Assembly (NCBI GenBank): GCA_030634505.1
Contig: DAOWAQ010000132.1
Span: 1-5,860 of the forward strand
Direction of reading: 5' to 3'
Length of the DNA: 5,860 nt
From: Calditrichia bacterium
Lineage (GTDB): Bacteria; Calditrichota; Calditrichia; JAJRVZ01
Shown: in pieces, positions 5,830-5,860 of the stretch
Layout of the letters: every line of letters starts with the position of its first letter
Numbering within the stretch: the stretch's first letter is position 1
Program-made: the position numbers and the translations under genes
Notes under the pieces: model-generated
The model's input: the letters and a program-made list of their open reading frames with translations, nothing else
Database searches by the model: none
What the model was told of the DNA's origin: nothing

Positions 5830-5860
5830 TTGGATAAACCTTCTTCCTCCATGGTAACTC
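5830..5860 (+). CDS. Probable 5' end of a divergently transcribed gene (truncated by window)
   Basis: From TTG at 5830 the frame reads MDKPSSSMVT and runs off the window. An upstream in-frame stop at 5806-5808 and GGAG at the right distance support a start here. ATG at 5851 is an in-frame alternative without a ribosome binding site. Ten residues are too few to name a product. If real, this gene and the GWxTD gene are divergent with only 41 bases between start codons, so their promoters would overlap each other or the coding ends. Confidence 0.4.
   Translation, partial: MDKPSSSMVT

Noticed and set aside
1..5860. Defence system, prophage, insertion sequence or CRISPR array.
   Set aside because: No transposase, integrase, nuclease-toxin or repeat-spacer structure is visible. 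Genes are housekeeping or envelope types with uniform base composition.

Overview
The window is AT-rich (roughly 30% G+C by eye) bacterial chromosome, densely coded, with no mobile element, CRISPR array, tRNA or rRNA visible. The best taxonomic hint is the combination of a secreted GWxTD-domain protein, a MltD-type transglycosylase with a GYNYSPG active-site-region motif, and a tiny AURKAIP1/COX24-type basic protein beginning MPSGKKRKRHK. Together these point to the Fibrobacterota-Chlorobi-Bacteroidota group, most likely Ignavibacteriota or a neighbouring Chlorobi/Marinimicrobia-like lineage. This is inference from gene families, not from a marker gene. TTG start codons appear to be in use: one is well supported at 1177 and one probable at 5830.

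Layout. (1) Positions 1-1090, plus strand: the C-terminal part of a LysM-bearing MltD-family lytic transglycosylase, cut by the window edge. (2) Positions 1124-1983, plus strand: a self-contained two-gene transcription unit. A near-consensus promoter leads to a zinc-ribbon/transmembrane/TPR protein, then to a 31-residue, extremely basic ribosomal-type peptide, and ends at a clear intrinsic terminator. (3) Positions 1981-4364, plus strand: xseA-xseB-nadK, a tight operon for exonuclease VII (both subunits, overlapping by 8 bases) and NAD kinase. Its putative promoter lies directly on the tail of the preceding terminator. (4) Positions 4385-5788, minus strand: a secreted GWxTD-domain protein convergent with nadK, separated by only 20 bases and no convincing terminator. 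(5) Positions 5830-5860, plus strand: the probable first codons of a divergent gene that leaves the window.

Functionally these are mostly housekeeping genes: cell-wall remodelling (MltD), translation (bS22-like peptide), DNA repair/degradation (XseAB) and cofactor synthesis (NadK), next to two poorly understood envelope-associated proteins (zinc-ribbon TPR and GWxTD). I see no strong evidence of a new defence or mobile system. The most rewarding items are the 31-residue gene, which a minimum-length ORF filter would miss, its pairing with the membrane TPR gene, the stacked terminator/inverted repeat/promoter at 1957-2009, and the uncharacterised GWxTD protein.
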